Positions 51,129 to 63,081 of a stretch of 64,000 bases of DNA are shown one piece after another. Position 1 is the first letter of the stretch. Each line of letters opens with the position of its first letter. Under the pieces are notes generated by a model. It did no database searches, was not told where the DNA came from, and was given only the letters and a program-made list of their open reading frames with translations. The DNA is from Cymbomonas tetramitiformis (Eukaryota > Chlorophyta > Pyramimonadophyceae > Pyramimonadales > Pyramimonadaceae), in the NCBI GenBank assembly GCA_001247695.2, contig LGRX02035374.1, positions 1 to 64,000 of the forward strand, given 5' to 3'. A program made the position numbers and the translations under genes.

Positions 51129-51693
51129 ATACGTGCAGGTGCCTATTTTTCAGTAAAGCGATCGTAGCGCAAACGCACGACGCATCCTCTAGTTGTCCTC
51201 AACCACAATAAAACTGCCAGTGGCTTGGATAATAGACACTTGGTATCTGTCGCTTATCAGCCTGCTCTCTAATAACTGGTGTGGTGCATATAGTTCGGAT
51301 TACCTATAACACCATTTTACTCTTCTTATATAGCTCGGGGATGACCTACTGCATATGTAGTTTCTAACCTTAGTATTACGCCTGCTGTACCAATAATCTC
51401 TATTCACCGACCCAAATTCCGGACCCGCTTTGGTAGGCCAAGGGGGGAGGGGGTTTACTGCTATATCCCCACATCCCACTATGCACAAGTATCTCTTCAC
51501 TACATAATGACATATTTTTAAAAGCAAGCGTGTTTTAAATGACGGAAGTATCTTTAAAATATGCGTTTCTAGTAAGTATGTTTTGAATACACCCAACTGG
51601 GGATATTGCATAAAACGTATGCTATGCTACCAAATGCTTACATTCACATGTCCTTATAAATATGCCTGGGCCTCAATTTCTCAACAGGATCCC
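51129..51693. other. Spacer
   Basis: No gene recognised. Confidence 0.4.
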
Positions 51694-52837
51694 TTACTTT
51701 TCTTGTTCCTCCACCGCAGCAGTCTCTTCGGCCTCTTCTGTTTGAGAAATGTCCTCCTCCTCTTCGTCTGCGGCATTGCGCTCATCAGCCTCCTCTACAG
51801 GAGCACTTAACTCCCCATCCTCCTCTTCCGCAACAGTCTCATGTGCCTCCTCCACAAGTGCACTCTCCCCTTCCACCTCCTCCACAGCAACAGCCTCATC
51901 TGCGTCCTCCACATGGGCACTCTCTTCCCCTTCCATCTCCTCCTCTTCTGTGGCAACAGTCTCTTCCGCCTCCCCCACAGGGGTACTCTCCTCCTCCTGC
52001 TCGTCTTCAGCAACACTCTCATCTGCCTCCTCCACAGGGGCACTCTCCTCCTCCTGCTCCTCTTCAGCAACACTCATCTGCCTCCTCCACAGGGCTCTCC
52101 TCCTGCTCCTCTTCAGCAACACTCTCATCTGCCTCCTCCACAGGGGTACTCTCCTCCTCCTCCTCTTCAGCAACACTCTCATCTGCCTCCTCCACAGGGG
52201 TACTCTCCCTCCCCTCCACCTCTTCATCTGCAGAAACAGTCGTGTCGGTCTCCTCCACAGGTGTACTCTCCTCCTCCTCCTCCACAGCATCAGCCTCTAC
52301 TGCCTCTTCCACAGGTGCACTCTCCTCCTCCTCCTCCTCCACAGCAACAGCCTCCTCGGCCTCCTCCGCAGGACCACTCTGCTCCGCCTCCTCTGTTGCA
52401 GCGGTTTCTTCAGCCTCATCGGCATGAGCAACTTCCTCCGCCTCCTCCACCCCAGCTTCATGCCCTTCTTCACTCACCGCGTCCTCGTCATGATGCTCCG
52501 CCAAGTCTGCTCGCACACCGATGATCATCACATCCTCCCCTCGTCTTGGAAGGTGCATCATGACAATGGTGAGCAGTGCACGCCGGCCCTGGAATGGGAG
52601 GCCTTGAGATAGAATCACCGGAGGTGGGGGCTCTGAGGACGGGACGGGTGCAGGCCTAGGTCGGATGCGCGGACCACCGGGGGGGAGATTCCTAGGACGG
52701 GATAGTGGCAGGCCAATTTCGACTGCGTGTCCCACGAGAAGAAGTGGGCGTCTGAGGACGACAGGTGCACGCCCAGGCTGCTTGCACGGACCACCGGAGA
52801 GGGGGTGGCTCTGAGGACGGGGCAGCTGCACCCCCAT
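51694..52837 (-). CDS. Glutamate-rich repeat protein (frame-shifted)
   Basis: A proline/arginine-rich N-terminus leads to 'IVMMHLPRRGEDVMIIGVRA', then an acidic region of repeats such as 'STPVEEADESVAEEEEEE', ending 'EETAAVEEQEK'. The repeat is encoded by a 48-54 bp minisatellite whose unit differences are mostly multiples of three. One unit near 52070 has lost two bases, moving the last 125 codons to another frame; that is the only break. Start uncertain; the methionines near 52562 are an alternative. It is low complexity, so function cannot be inferred. Confidence 0.5.
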
Positions 52838-53030
52838 GTCGAATGCGCAGACAGACGGAATGGGGGGCGGTTCTGAGGACAGGGCAGGTGCAGACTGTTG
52901 GGTTAAAATACGCGGACCACCAGATGGATCAGATTGATCGATCTGATAAATCAGTCATCATCAATCAGATAATTGATGCAGATCATCAATCATCTGCAGA
53001 GAGATGCAGGCTCTGAGGACACGATAGGTG
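52630..53030. repeat. 60-bp minisatellite
   Basis: Core tctgaggac...gcaggtgcag...gcggaccacc recurs at about 52632, 52691, 52751, 52811, 52871 and 53011. The last interval is stretched by an inserted TGATCATCAATCA-rich piece. Confidence 0.85.
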
Positions 53031-53456
53031 CAACCACATGTCAAATACGCGGACCATGTGGCACTGTTGGATGCCCTCGCCCCTGCCCGAAAGGATTGCT
53101 ATGTTTGCACGTGCTCTTGCCTAGCCCCGAGAGATCAATTTGCTGGGCAATCAGCTTATCTCATATCTAAGCGTTCGCAAGACTTGGCGAGGAGGAAGGT
53201 GAGGCCACGACGAGGGATGCATGGTCGACGCGCACCCTCCACTGGCGAGGCGTCATGCGCGAGCTCCGAGGCCTGCACCGCAAGCCTCTCTTCCTCTTGC
53301 TGTAGCGCCCAAACACACCCCCGTGCCCGCCAATCCAATCAATGCGCGATGTTGCCCTGCCTCCCAAAGTTGTATGCGAGAGGATTGTGCCCTTACTTTT
53401 AGCAGGCGAGCTTGCACCACCCCATGCGCACGTCTGCGAGAGCAAGGGGCGCGCAC

Positions 53457-54264
53457 CTACCCCCCCGCGGGCAGCCAGGGAGCGCGCAGCTTGCACCACA
53501 GCGTCATCGAGGGTCTCACCTGCGCATGGGCGTCGATATACGAGGCCAGCAACTTAGGGGCGGAGAGCATCGAGTCTGGCCCACCCTCGCTCTCCTCGCC
53601 GAAGCGCTGCATGTTCAAGAAGAAGACGCTTCCCTTCACCATCCCCACAAACTCGTACCTGCGTCCGATAAGCCATCCGAACGCCCCGTGTCAGACCCCC
53701 CCTCAGCGTCAAATGCCGCCCCTGAGTCACCATGTCACCCACCACCATGGGCCCAAGTCGACCCCTTCAGCACCACCACCTTCTGGTTCACACATCGCCA
53801 CACCCTAACACTGAGCTTGATCCCCGCAGCTCCCAAGTGAAGTGACCGCCTCTTGGATTAGGGAGCGCCGAGATGCGCAGACCCAGATCAGCCGGGGGCT
53901 AGGAGGACTTCTGGATCCACCAATGACGTGCATGCTGAAGGTGGGAATCAGGAGAGGAGGATGCCGCCGGTGGGGGGGGGGAGTGGATGCCGCCGCACCC
54001 CTTGAGCCGCAGGAACGTCACTGCGAATGGGTGGTTCTGGTTGGATCCCGCAGTGGCGTCCACGATGATGGCTCCGAAGGAGTACTCAGTAAAGTCCAAT
54101 GCCTCCAGCTGTGATCGCATTTCCACCAGCCACGTCAGCGCCACTCGGAAGAACCGGGCAGAGGCTTGAGGTGGCTCGTCCGAGGTTTTGGGGTGGCTCG
54201 TCCGAGGTTTTGAGGTGGCTCGTCCGAGGTTTTGAGATGAGTCTGTGATGGAGTAAGCAATCAA
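53457..54264 (-). CDS. Possible exons of an unknown gene
   Basis: Two minus-strand blocks look coding. About 54170-53980 has 'RFFRVALTWLVEMRSQLEAL', then 'YSFGAIIVDATAGSNQNHPF'. About 53690-53528 has 'VGMVKGSVFFLNMQRFGEES' and 'LLASYIDAHAQ', ending at a strong donor CAG/GTGAGA. Between them 'GIKLSVRVWRCVNQKVVVLK' is a third candidate. No family is recognised and the exon chain is not proven. Confidence 0.3.
54155..54240. repeat. Short tandem repeat, ggtggctcgtccgaggtttt
   Basis: Three to four units of about 26 bp. Confidence 0.8.
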
Positions 54265-54698
54265 GCCAGCGTCTACGAGCCCACGCAGTCTTCAGCACAC
54301 ACTCACGTCGTGCCTGAACTCAGCAGAACAAGTGCACACGCCTCCAACTGCCATGGGGAGCCCTCACCGGAAAAGCACTTGGCTGAGGGTCCTATATCTG
54401 TCATGCCCGCAAGCCAGGGCAGACTAGAGAGCTGAGAGCCGGCAGATGGCCTCAGCCGGAACCGCGTTTACTGCTTGATGCAACGGTGAGTCGGAATTGG
54501 TGTCTATGACTGTGAGGCAGGAGAGGGCTTTCTGGCTGACGGGGTAGCACAGGGGAGCTGCGTGTACGTACAACATCCATCTCCATCTCGCCGTTACCGA
54601 GCTCCAGCAACAAAAGGTGGAAGTAGTGCGGGGCCTGGTTCATGGTGAGCGAGCGGCGAAGCCAGCCCTTCTCCTGTGGCAGCAACAACCCTGAAAGT

Positions 54699-54800
54699 GT
54701 GTCAGAGTGGTGGCGCCCGAAACGGTCAGAGTGGTGGCGCCCGAAACAGTCAGAGTGGTGGCGCCCGAAACGGTCAGAGTGGTGGCGCCCGAAACGGGAC
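54699..54800. repeat. 24-bp tandem repeat, gtcagagtggtggcgcccga
   Basis: Four to five nearly perfect units, directly contiguous without spacers. Confidence 0.92.
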
Positions 54801-54959
54801 ACTTCGGAGGGGCAACTGTCCGCCGCACCATCCTCCTTTGTCCCCCCAAAAGAGACCACTGGCCACGCGACTGGCGCATTTCACATTCGCGACACAAGAT
54901 AGGCGAGCCATGCACTAAAGGTGTACAATGTAGACGCGAAAGAGGAGCGGCGCAGGCAA

Positions 54960-55200
54960 GGCGGATGACATGAATGGCACGTGATCCAGATGACAAGAAT
55001 GGCAGGTGAGCCGGATGACATGATGATACGATGGTGGATGACATGAATGGCAGGTGAGCTGGATGACGTGCTGATATGACGTGGATGACATGAATGGCAG
55101 GTGAACCGGATGACATGATGATACGATGGTGGATGACATGAATGGCAGGTGAGCTGGATGACGTGCTGATATGACGATGGATGACATGAATGGCAGGTAC
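54960..55200. repeat. Tandem repeat with unit ggatgacatgaatggcaggt
   Basis: Units alternate in two lengths (gagccggatgacatgatgat and gagctggatgacgtgctgat types), giving a compound period of about 110-120 bp. Confidence 0.85.
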
Positions 55201-55204
55201 GTCT

Positions 55205-58200
55205 CTATAGAGGTTCTGCAAAATACTGGTACACTTCTGGGAGGGTTCCCCGTTGGTAACGAGCCCCTAATTCACATAGGTGTTCGCCCCACCTTGCCTT
55301 TCCTTGCAAAAATAACAGACTAGTCTGCCAATGACAATTCCTCAAGAGACAACACCCGCCAGAAAGGTACCACAGCGACCGCCACATCCCATCCAGTGGC
55401 TGTTCCCGTTCACAACGAGGTGCCAATACCTCATACCGTGGCCAATGATCACTACTCTCCCAGCAGGTGAAATTCCCATGAGGTAACCGACTTAAGGGAG
55501 AGCAAGTTCCAGACCAATTTGGCGCTCCCCCGGGAAGCCAGCGCCCGCCAGGTAGGCACCACAGGGACCGCCACACCCATCCGCCCTATAGCCGTCCCCA
55601 TTCACAACGAGGTGCTAGTACCTCAAGATACCACACACACCAAACGGCATGAGATCAGCCGACAAAAGCCAGCCCACCATCATCCCAGTTGATGTGAGAA
55701 GCAAATCAGGAGCAGGGCGGGGCCGTGACAAGATACCACCAACTCATACATATTTCCAACCCAGATGCAAAGCAGCATGGAAAGATGATACGATGTGACC
55801 GATCATCGCCCAACAATTGTTGGTCTCTGGGTTACGGAGTAAGCGGACCCTGCTTGCATGCCCCCAAGTGGCTCACGGTTGCGGTAAACACACACACTGA
55901 ACGGCATGAGATCGGCCAACAAAAGCCAGCCCACCATCATCCCAGTGGATGTGAGAAGCAAATCAAGAGCAGGGCGGGGCCGTGACAAGATACCACAAAC
56001 GCATACATATTCCCAACCCAAATGCAAAACAGCATGGAAAGATGATACGATGTGACCGATCGTCGCCAAACAACTGTTGGTCTCTGGGTTACGGAGTAAG
56101 CGGACCCTGCTGGCATGCCCGCCAGTGGCTCCCGGTCGATGGATGGGACCTGTTGGTCCATGGTTATGTCATGAATGCAGTCACACCACACAGCATGGAC
56201 ACCCCATGTCAAAAAAAGGAAACATGCGGGCACCTAAGTGCTCCCCACAAAATTCAAGGGAAAACACAAAAGGTGTACACCACCACTGTCTGCCTCTCCT
56301 CGCAGCACGACAGACGAATCTACCGAGCTCTCCAAGAGGCAGTGCCCGCCAGAATGGCACCACAGGGATAACCGCCTCCCAAAACCCACTTCCACCCGCG
56401 GTCGTCCCCGTTCACAGCGATCCGCCAGTACTCATATCAAGGTCAAAGAACACAAGTCCCCGGGCATGTGTAATAACCATGAGCACTGTACACGGAGAGG
56501 GAGCTAGCGTCAGACGAATCCAAGACACTCCCAAAAAGCGAGCCGTAGACGAATCCCCGACGCCCTCAAAGAGGCAGTACCCGTCAGAAGGGTACCACAG
56601 GGACAGCCACATCCCATCATCCAAATCATTCCAATGGCCGTCCCCGTTCACAACGAGATGCCAGTACCCCATAAAGTGGGTGTCGATCACCAGTCCCCCG
56701 GCAGGTGAAAAAGCCCCAAGGCACTGGACATAAATAGAGCCAGCCGCAGACGAATCCCTGACGCCCTCAAAGAGGCAGTACCCGCCAGAAGGGTGCCACA
56801 GGGACAGCCACATCCCATCATCCAAATCATTCCAGTGGCGGTAAACACACTGGAACACACTGAACTGGACACACTGAACGGCATGAGATCGGCCAACAAA
56901 AGGCAGTGCCCGCCAGAATGGCACCACAGGGATAACCGCCTCCCAAACCCCACTTCCACCCGGCGGCCGTACCCGTTCACAGCGATCCGTCAGTACTTCA
57001 TATCAAGGTCAAAGAACACAAGTCCCCCGGCATGTGTAATAACCATGAGCACTGTACACGGAGAGGGAGTTAGCGTCAGACGATTCCAAGACACTCCCAA
57101 AAAGCGAGCCGTAGACGAATCCCCGACGCACTCAAAGAGGCAGTACCCGTCAGAAGGGTACTACAGGGACAGCCACATCCCATCATCCAAATCATTCCAG
57201 TGGTAGTCCCCGTTCACAACGATGCCATTACCCCATAAAGTGGGTGTCGATCACCAGTCCCCCGGCAGGTGAAAAAGCCCCCAAGGCACTGGACATAAAT
57301 AGAGCCAGCCGCAGACGAATCCCCGACGCCCTCAAAGAGGCAGTACCCGCCAGAAGGGTACCACAGGGACAGCCACATCCCATCATCCAAATCATTCCAG
57401 TGGCCGTCCCCGTTCACAACGAGATGTCAGCACCCCATAACGTGGCTGTCAACCACCAGTCCCCCGGCAGGTGAAAAAGCCCCAAGGCACTGGACATAAA
57501 TAGAGCCAGCCGCAGACGAATCCCCGACGCCCTCAAAGAGGCAGTACCCGTCAGAAGGGTACCACAGGGACAGCCACAATCCCATCATCCAAATCATTCC
57601 AGTGGCCGTCCCCGTTAACAACGAGATGTCAGCACCCCATAACGTGGCTGTCAACCACCAGTCCCCCGGCAAGTGAAAAAGCCTCAAGGCACTGGACATA
57701 AATAGAGCCAGCCGCAGACGAGACCCCGACACTCTCAAAGAGGCAGTACCCGTCAGAAGGGTACCACAGGGACAGCCACATCCCATCATCCAAAGCACCC
57801 AAGTGGCCGTCCCCGTTAACAGCGAGATGCCACAACCCTATGGCGAGACGTATTCCCGGTCAGCTATGATGGCCCGAACTCCCACCCATTCGGACCTGGC
57901 ACAATGACACCGTCACGTAAGTCCCCCAGCTTACGCCTGACGCGCGAGATCCAGCAACCCGGACCTCGTCTATCATACAGACCGGGCCTCTCCACCATAA
58001 AGCGCCGCAAAAAGCCCCACAAACGCCTGCTGTGGTAACCCTTTTGTGTCATCCTGTGGAAAACAAGAGCTATGTTGTAAACAAAGTCTTGCCAAAGGAC
58101 ACATCTCTCAGCGAACCGATGCAGTTGGCTCGTGACAATCCCATACTTAGCTTTGTCGGCCAAGTACGAGTCATGTGCAGGGTACCTAATGACCTGGATG

Positions 58201-60360
58201 TCAGCATATTGTGCATCCAGTCGTTTGTCATATATGGCAGTCATAAGGCCTCTGCGCCTATTTTGCTTGATGAGTATGTCCATGTAAGGGCAAAACGCAC
58301 ACCCGCATGTGCCAAAGGTAGACTCAAAATGTGTTTGGGATAGATCCCTGCAGTGCCGGATTCGTTCAGATATAGATAGTCTTCCATATCTGGAATGTTG
58401 AACGCCAGCAAGTCATCAATGTATCTACAAACGAAAAGAAACCTGTGCGCGTCATGAAAATTCCCCGCCTCCACAAGTCTGCGCATGAACGCAAGCTCAT
58501 ACGTAAAACAATAGAGGTTGGCAATGAAGCCCGCACAGCTCGTCCCCATAGGGATCCCCACAATTTGTCTGTAGATCACACCCCCAAACTCGACAAATGT
58601 TCCATCCACCAACCCGCAAAATAACTCAACAAGCCGATCCTCCGAAAAGAGCATTTCCCTCTCACCGTCCGTCCTCCGAGTGAATAAGCATACACACACA
58701 CTGAACGGCATGAGATCGGCAAGCAAAAGCCAGCCCACCATCATCCCAGTTGATGTGAGAAGCAAATCAAGAGCAGGGCGGGGCCGTGACAAGATACCAC
58801 AAACACATACATATTCCCAACCCAAATGCAAAGCAGCATGGAAAGATGATACGATGTGACCGATCGTCGCCAAACAATTGTTGGTCTCTGGGTTACGGAG
58901 TAAGCGGACCCTGCTGGCATGCCCCCCAGTGGCTCCCGGTCGATGGATGGTAAGCACACAGACACACACACTGAACGGCATGAGATCGGCCAACAAAAGC
59001 CAGCCCACCATCATCCCAGTGGATGTGAGAAGCAAATCAGGAGCAGGGCGGGGCCGTGACAAGATACCACAAACTCATACATGTTCCCAACCCTGATGCA
59101 AAGCAGCATGGAAAGATGAAACGATGTGACCGATCATCGCCCAACAATTGTTGGTCTCTGGGTAACGGAGTAAGCGGACCCTGCTGGCATGCCCCCCAGT
59201 GGCTCCCGGTCGATGGATGGGACCTGTTGGTCCATGGTTATGTCATGAATGCAGTCACACCACACAGCATGGACACCCCATGTCAAAAAAAGGAAACATG
59301 CGGGCACCTAAGTGCTCCCCACAAAATTCAAGGGAGAACACAGAAGTTGTACATCACCACCTTCTGCCTCTCCTCGCAGCACGACAGACGAATCTACCGA
59401 GCTCTCCAAGAGGCAGTGCCCGCCAGAATGGCACCACAGGGATAACCGCCTCCCAAAACCCACTTCCACCCGGCGGTCGTCCCCGTTCACAGCGATCCGC
59501 CAGTACTTCATATCAAGGTCAAAGAACACAAGTCCCCCGGCATGTGTAATAACCATGAGCACTGTACACGGAGAGGGAGCTAGCGTCAGACGAATCCAAG
59601 ACACTCCCAAAAAGCGAGCCGTAGACGAATCCCCGACGCACTCAAAGAGGCAGTACCCATCAGAAGGGTACCACAGGGACAGCCACATCCCATCATCCAA
59701 ATCATTCCAGTGGCCGTCCCCGTTCACAACGAGATGCCAGTACCCCATAAAGTGGGTATCGATCACCAGTCCCCCGGCAGGTGAAAAAGCCCCAAGGCAC
59801 TGGACAAAAATAGAGCCAGCCGCAGACGAATCCCCGACGCCCTCAAAGAGGCAGTACCCGCCAGAAGGGTACCACAGGGACAGCCACATCCCATCATCCA
59901 AATCATTCCAGTGGCCGTCCCCGTTCACAGCGATCCGCCAGTACCCCATAACGTGGCCGCCACAACCAGTCCCCCGGCAGGTGAAAAAGCCCCAAGGCAC
60001 TGGACATAAATAGAGCCAGCCGCAGACGAATCCCCGACGCCCTCAAAGAGGCAGTACCCGTCAGAAGGGTACCACAGGGACAGCCACAATCCCATCATCC
60101 AAATCATTCCAGTGGCCGTCCCCGTTCACAACGAGATGTCAGCACCCCATAACGTGGCTGTCAACCACCAGTCCCCCGGCAGGTGAAAAAGCCCCAAGGC
60201 ACTGGACATAAAAAGAGCCAGCCGCAGACGAATCCCCGACGCCCTCAAAGAGGCAGTACCCGTCAGAAGGGTACCACAGGGACAGCCACATCCCATCATC
60301 CAAAGCACCCAAGTGGCCGTCCCCGTTAACAGCGAGATGCCACAACCCTATGGCATACAC
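55205..60360. repeat. Complex satellite domain, 201-bp and about 250-bp units
   Basis: A 201-bp unit (landmark cactggacataaatagagcc at about 57287, 57488 and 57690, and again from 59798 to 60200) runs in two blocks, 56560-57840 and 59640-60350. A second unit (cccaacccaaatgcaaagca... to gtggctcccggtcgatgg) occurs near 55750, 55990, 58810 and 59070. A third, larger block (gacctgttggtccatggtta... to ctccaagaggcagtgcccgc) occurs at about 56150-56370 and 59220-59440. On the minus strand the 201-bp unit keeps a 67-codon frame ('DDGMWLSLWYPSDGYCLFEG') open through several copies. Confidence 0.9.
57864..58700 (-). pseudogene. Degenerate reverse transcriptase, Penelope-like or related, within the satellite
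   Basis: Frame 1 (above about 58290) has 'IYRQIVGIPMGTSCAGFIAN' and 'RFLFVCRYIDDLLAFNIPDM', with the catalytic YIDD and the G-I-P-M-G-T-x-C box, then 'GIYPKHILSL'. Frame 2 (below) continues with 'MDILIKQNRRRGLMTAIYDK', 'KAKYGIVTSQLHRFAERC' and 'MTQKGYHSRR'. This order is typical of RTs in Penelope-like elements, known here from family memory only. One frameshift near 58290 separates the halves. The upstream fingers and any GIY-YIG domain are absent; satellite units abut both sides. Confidence 0.65.
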
Positions 60361-60660
60361 ACACACACACACATCATTTATGATAGATGAATCTTGACTA
60401 AAATTTGGAGAGCATTTCAAATATTATACTTAAAAGCAACAATAGAAACAATCAAAGATTGTATCCGATTCCGTTTCGTTTCGTTCGGGGCGGAGAGGTT
60501 GGCACTGATGGACAGAGCGTGGGAGGACGCGTTCGAGGAGACAGATAATGCCACGCAGGATGGGTCTGGCGGTGGGATGCAGGAATCTGAGGGAACGCAG
60601 CGTAGGAAAACAGTAGACTCTCATGCAGTGTTAATCACAAAGAGGCCAAAAGTACATATT
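60351..60660 (+). other. Spacer with (AC)n and a short open frame
   Basis: A short (CA)n run at 60354-60372, then a 92-codon frame (60394-60672) with no recognisable motif, stopping at the start of the presumed Copia LTR. Confidence 0.35.
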
Positions 60661-61051
60661 CTGACAGTATGACAGTATGACAGTGCTGACAGAGTACAGT
60701 ACTATGTGTATATGTAGACAGAGCAATGATGACAATGAGTCTGCAAGAGACAGAAGATCAATTCAAAATGTACACAGTATCTGTTACAGAACACAAGAGT
60801 ACAAGTACGAGTACAGAAGTAGCTATGACCGAGTAACAGTAAGTTGAGAACAACTGAGTAAGACAGAGTAAGAACTGAGTAACAACTGAGTAAGACAGAG
60901 AACACAACTGTGTGATATAAGCACTGACTGTAACTCACAAACACTTCTATCAGATTTAATATCATTCAACTGTGTGTGTGTGTCTGAGTTCGTACACATT
61001 CTACTAGTTATATGCCTGAGTATACAAACTAAGTAGAAGTTGATTATCCTA
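60661..61051 (+). repeat. Candidate 5' LTR of the Copia element
   Basis: The inner end is fixed by the primer site at 61052. The outer end is a guess at the TGACAGTATGACAGTG run. The region is rich in gagtaa/acagag words. The partner LTR is outside the window. Confidence 0.4.
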
Positions 61052-61062
61052 GGTTATGGGCC
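61052..61062 (+). other. Half-tRNA-iMet primer-binding site of the Copia element
   Basis: GGTTATGGGCC is complementary to the anticodon arm of initiator tRNA-Met (GGCCCATAACC), the Drosophila copia priming style. The gag ATG follows 36 bases later. Confidence 0.75.
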
Positions 61063-61097
61063 TTATATGGATCTGAGGTAGTTTAGGTACAGTCGTC

Positions 61098-63081
61098 ATG
61101 ACTGACGAGGGGGTGCCAGTTTCAGAACGGAAGTATCCTACGCGGGAATCACAGCTTCAGGACTTGGTAGAGCAACATGCTGCTTTTTTGAAGACTATGG
61201 CAGAGACAATTAAGGTGTTGAGTGCTGAGAAGAAAGAGCCTGAGAAATCAACAGATCATGAAGAAGCTGAGTCGAGTGTAATGAGCCCTGCCAACGCACA
61301 GAAGACAGTTCAGTGCGTAGTGAAGTTATTAGGTACGACGAAGTACACGGGAACAGAGAGGAATCTATGAATCCTGGGTTCAATTTAAGACACAGTTGGA
61401 GTCAGCAGTCACGTTTTATCCTGAACTGCTTGAACTGGTGTGTGACTATCAAGTGTCAGATATTGCAGATATCAGAGGACTGAACTCGTTTACGCCTAAA
61501 ACGGGTGGTTATAGTAAATCGACTGTAGAGGAAAAGCCTTCATCACGGGCGGGAGATAGGCCTTCATCACGGGCTGAGTACGGAGATAACGACGCGGAGG
61601 ACGAAGAGTTTGCAGACGGCGACAGCTTTATTACTGTGCCTGGTTCTGCCAGTGTGGCAAGTACAGTTTTGTCAGCAATTCTGAAGCAGGTAACAGCCGG
61701 GGACGCCTTTGACGTGGTACGACGCTATGGCAATGACGGTTTGAAGGCGTTCAGGAAACTGAAGTGTAGAGTGGAGCCGCAGCTGTTTGGACAACTCGCG
61801 GGTTCAATGAAGAAGCTGTGCAAGCTGACCGTGAACGTGAATGAGGACCCGGTGAAGCAGTTGGGTTACTTTGGGGACGTAATGAGCTCTGTGGCCAACT
61901 ACGGCGGCGCGAGGCTTGATCCTACAACTGTGGAGGTGCTGGTGACTGCAATCGCTGTGGCTGCTATGCCTATGGAGTATTCGCAAGTAGTTGCTGATAT
62001 GAGTAAGGAACGACGTCCTTCTTTTGATATGCTTGTGCAGAGGTCTGAGTATTTCTTCGTGAACGTGGTGCAGCAATCTTTGGTTCCTTCATCGAGTATA
62101 GTGGGGGCTACTGTGGACGGGGAGACTGTTGCTGTTGCAAGAGCTGTGGTTGCGGACAGAAGGAGGCAGAGCGAGGAGAAGAAGGTCAATGACGGAAAGA
62201 AACTGATATGTCCTACGTGCTCTGGCGTTCATTCTGCCGAAAAGTGCTGGATAGTGAACCCGGCTGGTATGGAGGAGTTCATCAAGCTTAATCCTTCTAA
62301 GGAGAGAGCGGTTCGTGAGAACTATGCGTGGAGGCTCAAGAAAATCGCGGCGAAGAAGACACCTGACGCAGCAGCAGCGACGGTGGAGGAGGCGACTTCA
62401 TCCAGCTCAGCGCGGCCGCGTCGTACAGAGGTTTCTGCGGGGGAGTTGTGGAGCTTGGAGAATCACGAGGAAGTTCATGTAGCCTGTCCGGTAGTTACTA
62501 CAATGGCAGACCAAAAGGTGTTATACACAGGTGAGGTGTTGGAGGACACTTGGGTGTACGGTGTGTTCAATCGCGACAAGGAGGACTCGTTACAGGCTTC
62601 AGGAGGAGACCTGTGTGCCGTGACTGTGGTGGACTCGGACAGAGAACTGTATTTTGATAGTATGGCGACGAAGTCTATCTTTAATGACTTGTCTATGTTT
62701 GACGGTGCTCAGGTGAATGCGTCAGCAACTGTGTCGTTCAAGGTCATGGCTGGAGAGGTGACCACGTCTCGCGGAGGAGGCCGAGGAAGTATTACCTTGT
62801 GGAATCGAGTGACGAAGAAGGCTGACGTGCTGAAGGTGGAGGCGCAGTACGTGCCAGATTCGCCTTTTAATCTGGTATCCGCGGTGAGTCCGGAGGACAA
62901 GTTTGGTCTGTATGCTCAGTTCGGGGACTGTGTACTGCGGGACAAGGAGAACTTATGTGAGTACGACGTGTGCAGAAAGGGGAACGTGTATGTTTTACCT
63001 GAGGTCATCGTGGAGACTGCGCTGCCGGGGGTGGAGTGCGACAAGCAGGAGAATTGTCCGGTGAGGGACAAGTGCAACTAG
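61098..63081 (+). pseudogene. Copia Gag and protease
   Basis: Starts at ATG 61098 ('MTDEGVPVSERKYPTRESQL'). A one-base shift near 61366 separates 'LLGTTKYTGTERN' from 'ESWVQFKTQLESAV', the Copia Gag head. The second frame (to 63081) has a helical Gag region, a zinc knuckle C-x2-C-x3-H-x4-C ('CPTCSGVHSAEKC') and the Copia protease region: 'ELYFDSMATKSIFND', where the catalytic D-S-G is D-S-M, then 'QYVPDSPFNLVSAV'. It ends at TAG 63079-63081, but the same frame stays open through the next 919 bases. Confidence 0.85.

Noticed and set aside
54699..54800. CRISPR-like array of 24-bp repeats
   Set aside because: Units are contiguous without unique spacers and the genome is eukaryotic.
55205..60360. 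Multiple predicted small secreted or membrane proteins
   Set aside because: All are translations of the satellite units on either strand; only the RT block has family motifs.
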